NCBI RefSeq assembly: GCF_001238275.1 | Contig: NZ_LGTB01000024.1 | Span: forward strand, 1-64,000 | Source: Bradyrhizobium viridifuturi | GTDB lineage: Bacteria; Pseudomonadota; Alphaproteobacteria; Rhizobiales; Xanthobacteraceae | DNA: 64,000 nucleotides | Direction: 5' to 3' | In this document: piece by piece, positions 1 through 8,046 of the stretch | How positions within the stretch are numbered: position 1 is the first letter of the stretch | Layout: each line of letters starts with the position of its first letter | The notes under the pieces: generated by a model | Databases searched by the model: none | Told to the model about the DNA's origin: nothing | Seen by the model: the letters and a program-made list of their open reading frames with translations, nothing else | Position numbers and translations under genes: made by a program

Positions 1-9
1 GGCGAAGCG

Positions 10-85
<76 letters not shown>

Positions 86-190
86 TTATCCAGTGGGATG
101 ATCCTGGGGGATCGATCCCGGTCCGCACGGCTTAGACTCGCGCGGCAGCACCGTTGATCATAGATCGGCGCCGATCTCAAGTCTCTTCTA

Positions 191-607
191 TCAAGTCTCT
201 TCGTCGCCGCCGACGTCACCAATAATGTCGGTGACGTCCTCATCGCCTTCTTCCTCGTCGGCAATGAAGGTCGAATCGTCGTCGTCATCGTCGTCGATGG
301 TCTCGTCGACCTCGATATCGTCCTCGGATTCGGGAACCTGGGCCTTGACCTTGCCGGTGTTCTCCTCGGCATCGGCTTCCTCGAGCGAGACCATCTCTTC
401 GGCCTCGGCGGGCTCCGGCATGTCGGCGGCGGTCGCAGGCGAATTCACGGTGGCGCCACGGCCCCGCGCGGGGGCGACGGGCGCAATCGGCACGACCTCG
501 CCGGTGTAGGGCGAAATCACCGGATTCTTGTTGAGGTCGTAGAACTTCTTGCCCGTGGTCGGGCAAATGCGCTTGGTTCCGAGCTCGGACTTGGCCAACG
601 TGGTCAT
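191..607 (-). CDS. FYDLN-acid family protein (TIGR02300)
   Basis: A 138-residue protein of the TIGR02300/FYDLN_acid family, which is widespread in alphaproteobacteria and has no established function. The N-terminus (about residues 8-36) holds the family signature, with CPTTGKKFYDLNKNPVISPY. The rest is low-complexity: an Ala/Pro stretch, then a strongly acidic Asp/Glu-rich tail with a run of six Asp. The tail is probably disordered. No signal peptide or membrane segment is visible, so it is probably cytosolic. It is divergent from aroA across a roughly 140-nt gap. The family call is firm; no biochemical role can be given. Confidence 0.9.
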   Translation of the reverse strand: MTTLAKSELGTKRICPTTGKKFYDLNKNPVISPYTGEVVPIAPVAPARGRGATVNSPATAADMPEPAEAEEMVSLEEADAEENTGKVKAQVPESEDDIEVDETIDDDDDDDSTFIADEEEGDEDVTDIIGDVGGDEET

Positions 608-744
608 CCCAGAATTTTGCTGAAAAACGGTGCTTCACTTGGCTAGTTGAGCAGCCGCTGTCAATAGCGGTTTGCGCGCAAGTGACGGGCGCGTGACGCG
701 GTGTTGCCTATGTGATACCTGCCGCGGCGCGAGAGGACACAATC

Positions 745-2082
745 TTGGCCCATTCTGACACCCAAACCCCGCTGGAATCCCGCGCCTGCGGCCCCCTGGC
801 CGGCAAGGTCCGCGTTCCCGGCGACAAGTCGATTTCCCACCGTGCCCTGATCCTGGGAGCGCTTTCGGTCGGCGAAACCCGGATTTCCGGCCTGCTGGAG
901 GGCGAAGACGTCCTCAATACCGCCAAATCCATGCGCGCGCTGGGCGCCAGGGTGGAGCGGACGGCGCCGTTTGCCTGGTCGGTGTCCGGCGTTGGGGTCG
1001 GCGGTTTCGCCCAGCCCGCAGCCCCGCTCGATTTCGGCAATTCCGGCACCGGCTGCCGGCTGGTGATGGGCGCGGTGGCCGGCTGCTCGATCGCGGCCAT
1101 CTTCGACGGCGATGCCTCGCTGCGGTCGCGCCCGATGCGCCGGATTCTCGACCCGCTGGAGCTGATGGGCGCCCGGACCAGCGACATCAAAGAGGGCGGC
1201 AGGCTGCCGCTCACCCTGCACGGCGCCCGCTATCCGGTGCCGATCGTCTACAAGACGCCGGTCGCCTCGGCCCAGATCAAGTCCGCGGTGCTGCTGGCGG
1301 GCCTCTCCGCGCCCGGCATCACCACTGTGATCGAGCAGGAGGCGAGCCGCGACCACACCGAGCTGATGCTGAAGCATTTCGGTGCCGAGATCACCACGGA
1401 GAAGGAAGGCAGCCACGGCCGCAGGATCTCGCTGAACGGCGAGCCGGAGCTGCACGGTGCCCAGGTCGTGGTGCCCGCCGATCCGTCCTCGGCATCGTTC
1501 CCGATCGTCGCCGCGCTGATCGTCGAAGGCTCCGATGTGGTGTTCTCCGACGTGATGACCAATCCGCTGCGCACCGGCCTGTTCACCACGCTGCGCGAAA
1601 TGGGCGCCTCCATCGAGGAGAGCGAGGTGCGCGGCGATGCCGGCGAGCGGATGGCGCAACTGCGCGTGCGCGCCTCGAAATTGAAGGGCGTCGAGGTGCC
1701 GCCGGAACGCGCGCCGTCGATGATCGACGAATACCTGGTGCTGGCGGTTGCGGCTGCCTTTGCCGAGGGCGCCACGATCATGCGCGGCTTGCAGGAGCTG
1801 CGGGTCAAGGAGTCCGATCGTCTCGAAGCCACCGCGGACATGCTGCGCGTCAATGGCGTCAAGGTCGAGGTCTCCGGCGACGATCTGATCGTCGAGGGCC
1901 GCGGCCACGTGCCGGGCGGCGGCCTCGTCGCCACGCATATGGATCATCGTATCGCGATGTCGGCGCTGGTGATGGGCTGTGCGTCGGATCGGCCGGTGAA
2001 GGTCGACGACACCGCCTTCATCGCCACAAGTTTCCCGGATTTCATTCCGATGATGCGCGCGCTCGGAGCTGACTTCGCATGA
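745..2082 (+). CDS. aroA: 3-phosphoshikimate 1-carboxyvinyltransferase (EPSP synthase), class II
   Basis: Shikimate-pathway enzyme joining PEP and shikimate-3-phosphate to give EPSP on the way to aromatic amino acids. The 445-residue protein has the substrate motif GDKSISHR (Lys28, Ser29, Arg33) and the late RVKESDR motif. Overall it resembles the class II (Agrobacterium CP4-like) branch rather than the E. coli type. I chose TTG at 745 because GAGAGGA lies 7 nt upstream; a GTG at 712 has no comparable site. The PEP-site loop reads FGNSGTGCRL, with Gly101 where CP4 has Ala100. It overlaps cmk by 4 nt (ATGA), so the two are probably translationally coupled. Confidence 0.95.
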   Translation: MAHSDTQTPLESRACGPLAGKVRVPGDKSISHRALILGALSVGETRISGLLEGEDVLNTAKSMRALGARVERTAPFAWSVSGVGVGGFAQPAAPLDFGNSGTGCRLVMGAVAGCSIAAIFDGDASLRSRPMRRILDPLELMGARTSDIKEGGRLPLTLHGARYPVPIVYKTPVASAQIKSAVLLAGLSAPGITTVIEQEASRDHTELMLKHFGAEITTEKEGSHGRRISLNGEPELHGAQVVVPADPSSASFPIVAALIVEGSDVVFSDVMTNPLRTGLFTTLREMGASIEESEVRGDAGERMAQLRVRASKLKGVEVPPERAPSMIDEYLVLAVAAAFAEGATIMRGLQELRVKESDRLEATADMLRVNGVKVEVSGDDLIVEGRGHVPGGGLVATHMDHRIAMSALVMGCASDRPVKVDDTAFIATSFPDFIPMMRALGADFA

Positions 2083-2708
2083 TCATCGCCATCGACGGAC
2101 CCGCCGCCTCCGGCAAGGGCACGCTCGGCAAGCGGCTTGCCCACCACTATGGCTATCGCCACCTCGACACCGGCGTGATCTACCGCGCGGTGGCCTATGC
2201 GATGATGGCACAGGGCGCCGACCTCAATGATGAGGCGCTCGCAGTGGCGGTCGCGCTCGAACTCGATCCCGAGAAATTCGGCAATCCGGTCCTGAAGACC
2301 CAGAAGGTCGGTGAGGGCGCCTCGGTCGTCTCGGCCTTCCCCAAGGTGCGTGAGGCGCTGGTCAGTTTCCAGCGCCAGTTCGCCGCCGATCCGCCCGGTG
2401 CGGTGCTGGATGGGCGCGACATCGGCACCGTGATCTGCCCCGATGCCGACGTGAAGATCTTCGTGGTCGCCGATCCCCGCGTGCGGGCGCGGCGGCGCAC
2501 CTTGGAAGCCCGTGCGCGCGGCGAGGACGCCGACGAGGAAGCGGTGCTCGCCGACATCCTCAAGCGCGACGAGCGGGACAAGAACCGCACCGTTGCGCCG
2601 TTGCGGCCGGCCGCCGACGCCCACACGCTGGACAATTCCAATCTCGACATCGAGGCCGGCGTGCGCGCCGCCATCGCCATCGTCGAGGCAGCCCGCGCCC
2701 GGCGCTGA
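2079..2708 (+). CDS. cmk: cytidylate kinase
   Basis: Phosphorylates CMP and dCMP with ATP in the cytosol. The 209-residue length is normal for the short bacterial form. The P-loop GPAASGKGT lies at residues 7-15, with the NMP-binding HLDTG motif after it. DGRDIGTV and the Arg-rich lid near RVRARRRT follow, all typical of Cmk. Its start codon overlaps the aroA stop, and aroA-cmk-rpsA is a familiar bacterial gene order. Nothing is odd in sequence or length. Confidence 0.96.
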   Translation: MIIAIDGPAASGKGTLGKRLAHHYGYRHLDTGVIYRAVAYAMMAQGADLNDEALAVAVALELDPEKFGNPVLKTQKVGEGASVVSAFPKVREALVSFQRQFAADPPGAVLDGRDIGTVICPDADVKIFVVADPRVRARRRTLEARARGEDADEEAVLADILKRDERDKNRTVAPLRPAADAHTLDNSNLDIEAGVRAAIAIVEAARARR

Positions 2709-2710
2709 TC

Positions 2711-2741
2711 AACAAAAGCGCGATGACCGAGGTCATCGCGC
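2711..2741 (-). terminator. intrinsic terminator of the small secreted-protein gene
   Basis: A near-perfect hairpin: GCGCGATGACC at 2718-2728 pairs with GGTCATCGCGC at 2731-2741. On the minus strand it is followed by TTTTGTT, so it should terminate transcription coming from the gene at 2767-2940. On the plus strand, after cmk, no T-run follows. Confidence 0.75.
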
Positions 2742-2766
2742 CCCTAGCCGGCGAGCGGCGGCTGCA

Positions 2767-2940
2767 TCAGTCCTTCGACCAGTAGCGGTCGAACGGTAGT
2801 TCCTGTTCGGCCATGGTCATCAGCGGCTGCGCCGCCTGGGCGGCCGCGGCAGGCCCGGCCGATACGGTGCCGGGCATCGCGGCGACGGCATTTCCAAACG
2901 TCAGGACGGCAAAAGCCGCCAGCACCACAAAGCTTTTCAT
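2767..2940 (-). CDS. small exported hypothetical protein
   Basis: A 57-residue protein I do not recognise. MKSFVVLAAFAVLTFGNAVA is a textbook Sec signal peptide, with cleavage likely after an Ala near residues 20-22. The mature part is an Ala-rich linker ending in a short polar tail (ELPFDRYWSKD). I chose the ATG at 2940 because AGGGGGATTACC precedes it; an in-frame codon 30 nt further upstream would bury the signal peptide. A strong terminator follows on the same strand, which supports a real transcription unit. Function is unknown. Confidence 0.6.
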   Translation of the reverse strand: MKSFVVLAAFAVLTFGNAVAAMPGTVSAGPAAAAQAAQPLMTMAEQELPFDRYWSKD

Positions 2941-3440
2941 TGGTAATCCCCCTGTTTCTAACGGTGCCATCGTAAGGGGCAGACGGCTTAAAGGCGGGTT
3001 CCAGCCATGCCCATCCGCGCCGCATTTCGCGCGATGCGGTCAACAAGGCGTTGCAGCGCCAAGCGGCGCGATCAGCCTTAAGCGCCCGTAAATCAGGCGT
3101 TTCCGGCTTGCCCAAAATGGCCGCCGGGGCTATATCAGCGCCGTTCGGAGCACCATCGACCCTGTCGAGGCCGTGTCCGGGCGGGCCGGCGCCGGGTTTG
3201 AGCCATCCTCAAGCAAAACTGACGCCGCATCTGGAGGAACGCCCGCTCCCAGGCCTTGAAGTCGATATTTTTGCAATCACGCTCCGGATCATCAGAACGT
3301 ACCGAACGTGCAGTCTTGCTGCCGGCCCGCTGTTGCACCTCCTGCAATGAGCGGTCTCAGGGTTTGCGGAACCCTGACACTTCACGCGCGGTGCGCCCAT
3401 CAACCCGAATGGCCGGCGAGATCCCGCATCTGGAGAACAA
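2941..3440. other. intergenic region upstream of rpsA
   Basis: About 500 nt without a convincing gene. The right part is presumably the rpsA promoter and 5' leader. A GCATCTGGAG motif occurs twice, near 3228 and 3427, the second being the rpsA ribosome-binding region. No RNA gene or riboswitch fold is recognisable by eye. Confidence 0.5.
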
Positions 3441-5150
3441 ATGGTTTCGAATTCTGCGTCTTCTTACACCCCGACCCGCGACGATTTCGCGGCGATGCTT
3501 GATGAGTCCTTTGCCGGCGGCAACCTGCAGGAAAGCTCGGTCATCAAGGGCAAGGTGGTTGCAATTGAGAAGGACATGGCCGTCATCGACGTCGGCCTGA
3601 AGACCGAAGGCCGCGTCGCGCTGCGCGAATTCGCCGGCCCCGGCCGAGAGAGCGACCTGAAGGTCGGCGACGAAGTCGAGGTGTTCCTCGACCGTATCGA
3701 GAATGCGCTCGGCGAAGCCGTGCTGTCGCGCGACAAGGCGCGCCGCGAGGAAAGCTGGGGCAAGCTCGAGAAGGCGTTCCAGAACAACGAAAAGGTCAAC
3801 GGCGTCATCTTCAACCAGGTCAAGGGCGGCTTCACGGTCGACCTCGACGGTGCGGTGGCCTTCCTGCCGCGCTCGCAGGTCGACATTCGTCCGATCCGCG
3901 ACGTCGCGCCGCTGATGAACAACTCGCAGCCGTTCCAGATCCTCAAGATGGACCGCCGCCGCGGCAACATCGTGGTGTCGCGCCGCACGGTTCTCGAAGA
4001 GACCCGCGCCGAGCAGCGCCAGGAGCTGGTGCAGAACCTCGAAGAGGGTCAGGTGATCGACGGCGTGGTCAAGAACATCACCGATTACGGTGCGTTCGTT
4101 GATCTCGGCGGCATCGACGGCCTGCTGCACGTGACCGATATCGCCTGGCGCCGCGTCAACCACCCGACCGAGGTGCTGACCATCGGCCAGACCGTGAAGG
4201 TCAAGATCATCAAGATCAACCACGAGACGCACCGTATCTCGCTCGGCATGAAGCAACTGCTGGATGATCCGTGGCAGGGCATCGAAGCCAAGTACCCGCT
4301 GGGTGCCCGCTTCACCGGCCGCGTCACCAACATCACCGACTACGGCGCGTTCGTCGAGCTCGAGCCGGGCATCGAAGGCCTGATCCACGTCTCCGAGATG
4401 TCGTGGACCAAGAAGAACATGCACCCCGGCAAGATCGTTTCGACCTCGCAGGAAGTCGAAGTGCAGGTGCTCGAAGTGGATTCGGTCAAGCGCCGCATCT
4501 CGCTCGGTCTCAAGCAGACCATGCGCAATCCCTGGGAAGTGTTCGTCGAGAAGTTCCCGGTCGGTTCGGTGGTCGAAGGCGAGGTCAAGAACAAGACCGA
4601 GTTCGGTCTGTTCCTGGGTCTCGAGGGCGACGTCGACGGCATGGTCCATCTCTCCGACCTCGACTGGAAGCTTCCGGGCGAGCAGGTCATCGACAACTTC
4701 AAGAAGGGCGACATGGTCAAGGCCGTGGTGCTCGATGTCGATGTCGAGAAGGAGCGTATCTCGCTCGGCGTCAAGCAGCTCGAAGGCGACCCCTTCGCCG
4801 AGCCGGGCGACGTCAAGAAGGGCGCGGTCGTGACCTGCGAAGTGCTCGAAGTGAAGGAGAGCGGCATCGAGGTCCGGATCTCGGGCACCGAGTTCACCAC
4901 CTTCATCAAGCGGTCCGAGCTGGCCCGCGATCGCAACGACCAGCGCGCCGAGCGCTTTGCCGTCGGCGAGAAGGTCGATGCCCGCGTCATCCAGTTCGAC
5001 AAGAAGGCCCGCAAGGTGCAGGTCTCGATCAAGGCGCTGGAAGTCGCCGAAGAGAAGGAAGCCATCGCGCAGTACGGCTCCTCCGATTCGGGAGCGACGC
5101 TTGGCGACATCCTCGGCACCGCGCTGAAGAACCGCGGCACCGACAAGTAA
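3441..5150 (+). CDS. rpsA: 30S ribosomal protein S1
   Basis: Binds mRNA upstream of the start codon and helps unfold it on the small ribosomal subunit. The 569-residue protein contains six S1 (OB-fold) repeats. Repeats 3-6 are clearest, each with a form of DYGAFV(D/E)L...G(L/I)HVS followed by RISLG. The start ATG follows a CTGGAGAAC site. Length and repeat number match full-length proteobacterial S1. A strong intrinsic terminator follows the stop, so it appears to be transcribed separately from sppA. Confidence 0.97.
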   Translation: MVSNSASSYTPTRDDFAAMLDESFAGGNLQESSVIKGKVVAIEKDMAVIDVGLKTEGRVALREFAGPGRESDLKVGDEVEVFLDRIENALGEAVLSRDKARREESWGKLEKAFQNNEKVNGVIFNQVKGGFTVDLDGAVAFLPRSQVDIRPIRDVAPLMNNSQPFQILKMDRRRGNIVVSRRTVLEETRAEQRQELVQNLEEGQVIDGVVKNITDYGAFVDLGGIDGLLHVTDIAWRRVNHPTEVLTIGQTVKVKIIKINHETHRISLGMKQLLDDPWQGIEAKYPLGARFTGRVTNITDYGAFVELEPGIEGLIHVSEMSWTKKNMHPGKIVSTSQEVEVQVLEVDSVKRRISLGLKQTMRNPWEVFVEKFPVGSVVEGEVKNKTEFGLFLGLEGDVDGMVHLSDLDWKLPGEQVIDNFKKGDMVKAVVLDVDVEKERISLGVKQLEGDPFAEPGDVKKGAVVTCEVLEVKESGIEVRISGTEFTTFIKRSELARDRNDQRAERFAVGEKVDARVIQFDKKARKVQVSIKALEVAEEKEAIAQYGSSDSGATLGDILGTALKNRGTDK

Positions 5151-5178
5151 GCGTTCGCACCGTTCACGCGAACAAGAG

Positions 5179-5210
5179 GGGCCCCGGCGCAAGCCAGGGC
5201 CCTTTTGTTT
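5179..5210 (+). terminator. intrinsic terminator of rpsA
   Basis: Stem GGGCCC-C-GGC, loop GCAA, then GCC-A-GGGCCC, followed directly by TTTTGTTT. It begins 28 nt after the rpsA stop codon. Confidence 0.88.
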
Positions 5211-5364
5211 GGGGGCCGCGCGCTCCATCCGGGCTACCTTTCGTGCCTGCGACGGGCCTTGTTTTCTTCATATTGCGTCGCAATTGATGTATTTGGCTAA
5301 GCTGATAGTGACGCTGCGACTGCAAAACGCGCGGACTTCGCGCTGACCATTTCTGGAGAGACCG

Positions 5365-6342
5365 ATGTCGCTGGATTCGGACGTGATCGTCGACCGTCGC
5401 CGTATCAGGCGCAAGCTGACGTTCTGGCGCGTCGCCGCTGCGGTCATTGCGATCGCGGCCATCGTCGGCGTGGGCGTGATCGCCGCCGGCGGACGCGGCG
5501 GCTTGTCGACGTCGAACGCGATCGCGCGGATCAATATCGACGGGTTGATCCGCAGCGACCAGCAGCGCGTCGAGGCGCTGGAGCGGCTCGGCAAGTCGAG
5601 CTATGCGGCGGTTGTCGTGCACATCAATTCGCCCGGCGGCACCACCGCGGGCTCCGAGCAGCTCTACGACTCGCTGATGCAGTTGAAGGCGAAGAAGCCG
5701 CTTGTCGTCGTGGTCGAGGGATTGGCCGCCTCGGGCGGCTACATCACCGCGATCGCCTCCGACCATATCGTCGCCCAGCAGACCTCGCTGGTCGGTTCGA
5801 TCGGCGTGCTTTTCCAGTTCCCCAACGTTTCCGAATTGCTCAAGACCGTCGGCGTGAAGATGGAGGAGATCAAATCCTCACCGCTGAAAGCAGCGCCCAA
5901 TGGCATGGAGCCGACCAGCCCCGAGGCCCGCGCCGCGATCGAGGGTCTGGTCAAGGACTCCTATGCCTGGTTCCGTGGATTGGTGAAGGAGCGGCGCGGC
6001 ATGGACGACGCGCTGCTGGAGAAGGTCGCTGACGGACGCGTCTTCACCGGCCGGCAGGCGGTCGATCTCAAGCTGGTCGATCAGCTGGGAGATGAAAAGA
6101 CCGCAATCGCCTGGCTGGTTGCGGAGAAGAAGGTCAAAAGCGACCTGCCGGTGCGCAATTACACGCTCAATCCGCGATTCAGCGACCTGACCTTCCTGCG
6201 CACCGCGGCGTCGATGACGCTCGATGCGTTCGGCCTTGGCGCCATCGCGCGGCGGATCGAGCAGGGTGGCGTGGCCCAGGCCGTCGACCGGTTCGGGCTC
6301 GACGGCATGCTGGCGCTGTGGGCGCCGGGAGGAACCGACTAG
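5365..6342 (+). CDS. sppA: signal peptide peptidase SppA, 36K-type serine protease (S49)
   Basis: Membrane-anchored S49 protease that degrades cleaved signal peptides at the periplasmic face. The 325-residue protein has a basic N-terminus, one transmembrane helix at about residues 20-43, then a single S49 domain. The likely nucleophile is Ser123 in AASGGY, and Lys175 in SSPLKAAP is the likely general base. Their 52-residue spacing matches the Ser147/Lys199 dyad of Bacillus SppA. The start ATG has a good GGAGAG site. It is the short, single-domain type, not the tandem E. coli form. Confidence 0.93.
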   Translation: MSLDSDVIVDRRRIRRKLTFWRVAAAVIAIAAIVGVGVIAAGGRGGLSTSNAIARINIDGLIRSDQQRVEALERLGKSSYAAVVVHINSPGGTTAGSEQLYDSLMQLKAKKPLVVVVEGLAASGGYITAIASDHIVAQQTSLVGSIGVLFQFPNVSELLKTVGVKMEEIKSSPLKAAPNGMEPTSPEARAAIEGLVKDSYAWFRGLVKERRGMDDALLEKVADGRVFTGRQAVDLKLVDQLGDEKTAIAWLVAEKKVKSDLPVRNYTLNPRFSDLTFLRTAASMTLDAFGLGAIARRIEQGGVAQAVDRFGLDGMLALWAPGGTD

Positions 6343-6366
6343 TCGGGTGCGCGTGGCGATCAAGGT

Positions 6367-6385
6367 ATTCCCGCTCTGCGGGAAT
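6367..6385 (+). other. hairpin downstream of sppA
   Basis: Perfect inverted repeat ATTCCCGC-TCT-GCGGGAAT starting 25 nt after the sppA stop. No T-run follows, so it may be a 3' stabilising structure or a Rho-dependent end rather than an intrinsic terminator. Confidence 0.4.
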
Positions 6386-6432
6386 CGCGACATGCCCCAA
6401 TTGGGCTATTTGTCACGCGATTTCACGGCGTC

Positions 6433-6480
6433 CTAAATCGATTTAGCGTCTTGACAGTGCACGGCATTTTCACGGAAATG
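6433..6480 (+). promoter_or_regulatory. possible ihfB promoter with adjacent palindrome
   Basis: A perfect 14-bp palindrome, CTAAATCGATTTAG (6433-6446), lies 4 nt upstream of a consensus -35 box TTGACA (6451-6456). The -10 position about 17 nt later (GGAAAT) is weak. The arrangement suggests a regulated promoter for ihfB, but no known operator is recognised. Confidence 0.35.
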
Positions 6481-6511
6481 GGTTTCCGCAAGAGCCCGGA
6501 TCCCATTTTCG

Positions 6512-6841
6512 ATGATCAAATCCGAACTTGTTCAGCGTATCGCCGAGCACAACCCGCACCTCTATCAGCGGGACGTCGAGAACATTGTGAATGCGATTCT
6601 CGATGAAATCGTCGCGGCGCTGGCGCGTGGCGACCGTGTCGAGCTGCGCGGTTTCGGCGCATTCTCGGTGAAGCATCGCCCGGCGCGCGCCGGTCGCAAT
6701 CCGCGTACCGGCGAGCATGTGCCGGTCGACCAGAAGAGCGTGCCGTTCTTCAAGACCGGCAAGGAAATGCGCGAGCGCCTCAATCGCGACGAGGCCGAGG
6801 CGGGAGCCTCCAAGATCGACGCGCCCAAGGCCGACGCTTAA
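6512..6841 (+). CDS. ihfB: integration host factor subunit beta
   Basis: DNA-bending nucleoid protein that pairs with IhfA. The 109-residue protein shows the HU/IHF fold signature from MIKSELVQRI onward. It has the DNA-intercalating beta-arm region GRNPRTGEHVPV near residues 61-72 and the VPFFKTGKEMRERL helix. The Pro in the arm is the intercalating residue in the family. A 15-residue Ala/Asp-rich tail extends past the usual end. It lies between sppA and a LapA-domain gene, a common proteobacterial neighbourhood. Confidence 0.94.
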   Translation: MIKSELVQRIAEHNPHLYQRDVENIVNAILDEIVAALARGDRVELRGFGAFSVKHRPARAGRNPRTGEHVPVDQKSVPFFKTGKEMRERLNRDEAEAGASKIDAPKADA

Positions 6842-6918
6842 GGCTGAGGCCTGAGCGCCGCCTCCGGCGTTGCCGTGCTGCGGGCGATGGGCCCGCACCT
6901 TCTCCATCGCTGCGAGAG

Positions 6919-7311
6919 ATGGTCATGCGAAAGTTCTTCACGGCAGTGGTCGTCATTCCGCTCGGACTGATCTTCATCATCTTCGCCGTCGCCAACCGTC
7001 ACTGGGTGACGGTGTCGTTTGATCCCTTCAATTCTGTGACGCCGACGGTTGCGGTCACACTGCCGCTGTTCGTGGTCATCATCGCTTCCGCGATCCTGGG
7101 CGTGATCGCGGGCGGCATGGCGACCTGGTTCAAGCAGGGGCGCTGGCGCCGCGCCGCGCGGCAGCACGAGGCCGATGCCCGCCACGTCCGCGCCGAGCTC
7201 GCCGACCTCAGGGCGGCAGCTTCCCGGGACGACGCGCAGCGCCGCCCGGCCGCGGCCCAGCTCGGCTTTTACGGGCCTAATGGGCGAGACAAGCAGGGCG
7301 CGACGTTGTAG
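6919..7311 (+). CDS. LapA-domain (DUF1049) inner-membrane protein
   Basis: A 130-residue protein of the LapA/DUF1049 family, whose E. coli member works with LapB in lipopolysaccharide assembly. Two hydrophobic helices are clear, at about residues 6-26 and 46-68. The ANRHWVTVSFDPF segment between them is the family signature. The C-terminal half is a charged, probably coiled cytosolic region. ATG 6919 and ATG 6925 are both possible starts after GAGAGA. It sits 77 nt after ihfB and may share its transcript. Its role in this organism is inferred from the family only. Confidence 0.8.
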   Translation: MVMRKFFTAVVVIPLGLIFIIFAVANRHWVTVSFDPFNSVTPTVAVTLPLFVVIIASAILGVIAGGMATWFKQGRWRRAARQHEADARHVRAELADLRAAASRDDAQRRPAAAQLGFYGPNGRDKQGATL

Positions 7312-7386
7312 AACCCGCCCCGTCGGACCAGGGTTCACCCCGGTTCCGGCCGCCCGAAAACCTGTTTTGAGACCCGTTTCGAGACC

Positions 7387-8046
7387 ATGCCCCTGCTCGT
7401 CAAAATCTGCGGCCTGTCCACGCGCGAGACGCTCGACGTCGCGCTCGATGGCGGCGCCGACATGGTGGGGTTCGTGTTCTTTCCGCCGTCGCCGCGCCAT
7501 ATCAGCCTCGAGACCGCGCGTGAGCTCGGCAAGCAGGCCAAGGGCCGCGCCGTGAAGGTCGCGCTGACCGTCGATGCCGACGACGCCACCATCGAGAACA
7601 TCATCGAGACGCTGCGGCCGGATATCCTGCAACTGCACGGCAAGGAAACCACCGCGCGGCTGCGTGATCTCAAGCAGAAATTCGGCCTCCCGCTGATGAA
7701 GGCGCTGCCGGTCGAGACCGCGGCCGACCTCGCGCCGCTGCCGGGTTATGCCGGCGTCGCTGACCGCATCCTGTTCGATGCCCGCGCGCCGAAGGATGCC
7801 ACGCGGCCGGGCGGTCTCGGCGCCCCGTTCGATTGGCACGTGCTGGAAAATCTCGATCTCGCGCTGCCCTACATGGTCTCCGGGGGGCTCAACGCCGAGA
7901 ACGTCGCTGAGGCGGTCCGCGTCACGCGCGCCGGCGGCGTCGACGTCTCGTCGGGCGTCGAGCGCACGCCCGGTGTCAAGGATCCCGAGCTGATCCGCGC
8001 CTTCATCCGCGCCGCACGCGCAACCCAAGAACTGATGGTTCGATGA
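7387..8046 (+). CDS. trpF: phosphoribosylanthranilate isomerase
   Basis: Converts N-(5-phosphoribosyl)anthranilate to the ribulose form in tryptophan synthesis. The 219-residue TIM barrel begins LVKICGLST, with the catalytic Cys in KICG. It has the GADMVGFVFFPPSPRHI segment, catalytic Asp in FDARAP, and phosphate-binding SGGLNAENV and SSGVE loops. It is the first gene of the trpF-trpB-trpA-accD-folC cluster and overlaps trpB by 4 nt. Monofunctional TrpF, separate from TrpC, is normal in this group. Confidence 0.96.
   Translation: MPLLVKICGLSTRETLDVALDGGADMVGFVFFPPSPRHISLETARELGKQAKGRAVKVALTVDADDATIENIIETLRPDILQLHGKETTARLRDLKQKFGLPLMKALPVETAADLAPLPGYAGVADRILFDARAPKDATRPGGLGAPFDWHVLENLDLALPYMVSGGLNAENVAEAVRVTRAGGVDVSSGVERTPGVKDPELIRAFIRAARATQELMVR

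Noticed and set aside
3357..5228. 623-residue open frame antisense to rpsA
   Set aside because: Same GC-driven shadow effect; rpsA on the plus strand is unmistakable with six S1 repeats.
7312..7386. trp leader peptide or attenuator upstream of trpF
   Set aside because: The 75-nt gap has no Trp-codon-rich short frame and no terminator/antiterminator pair that I can see.
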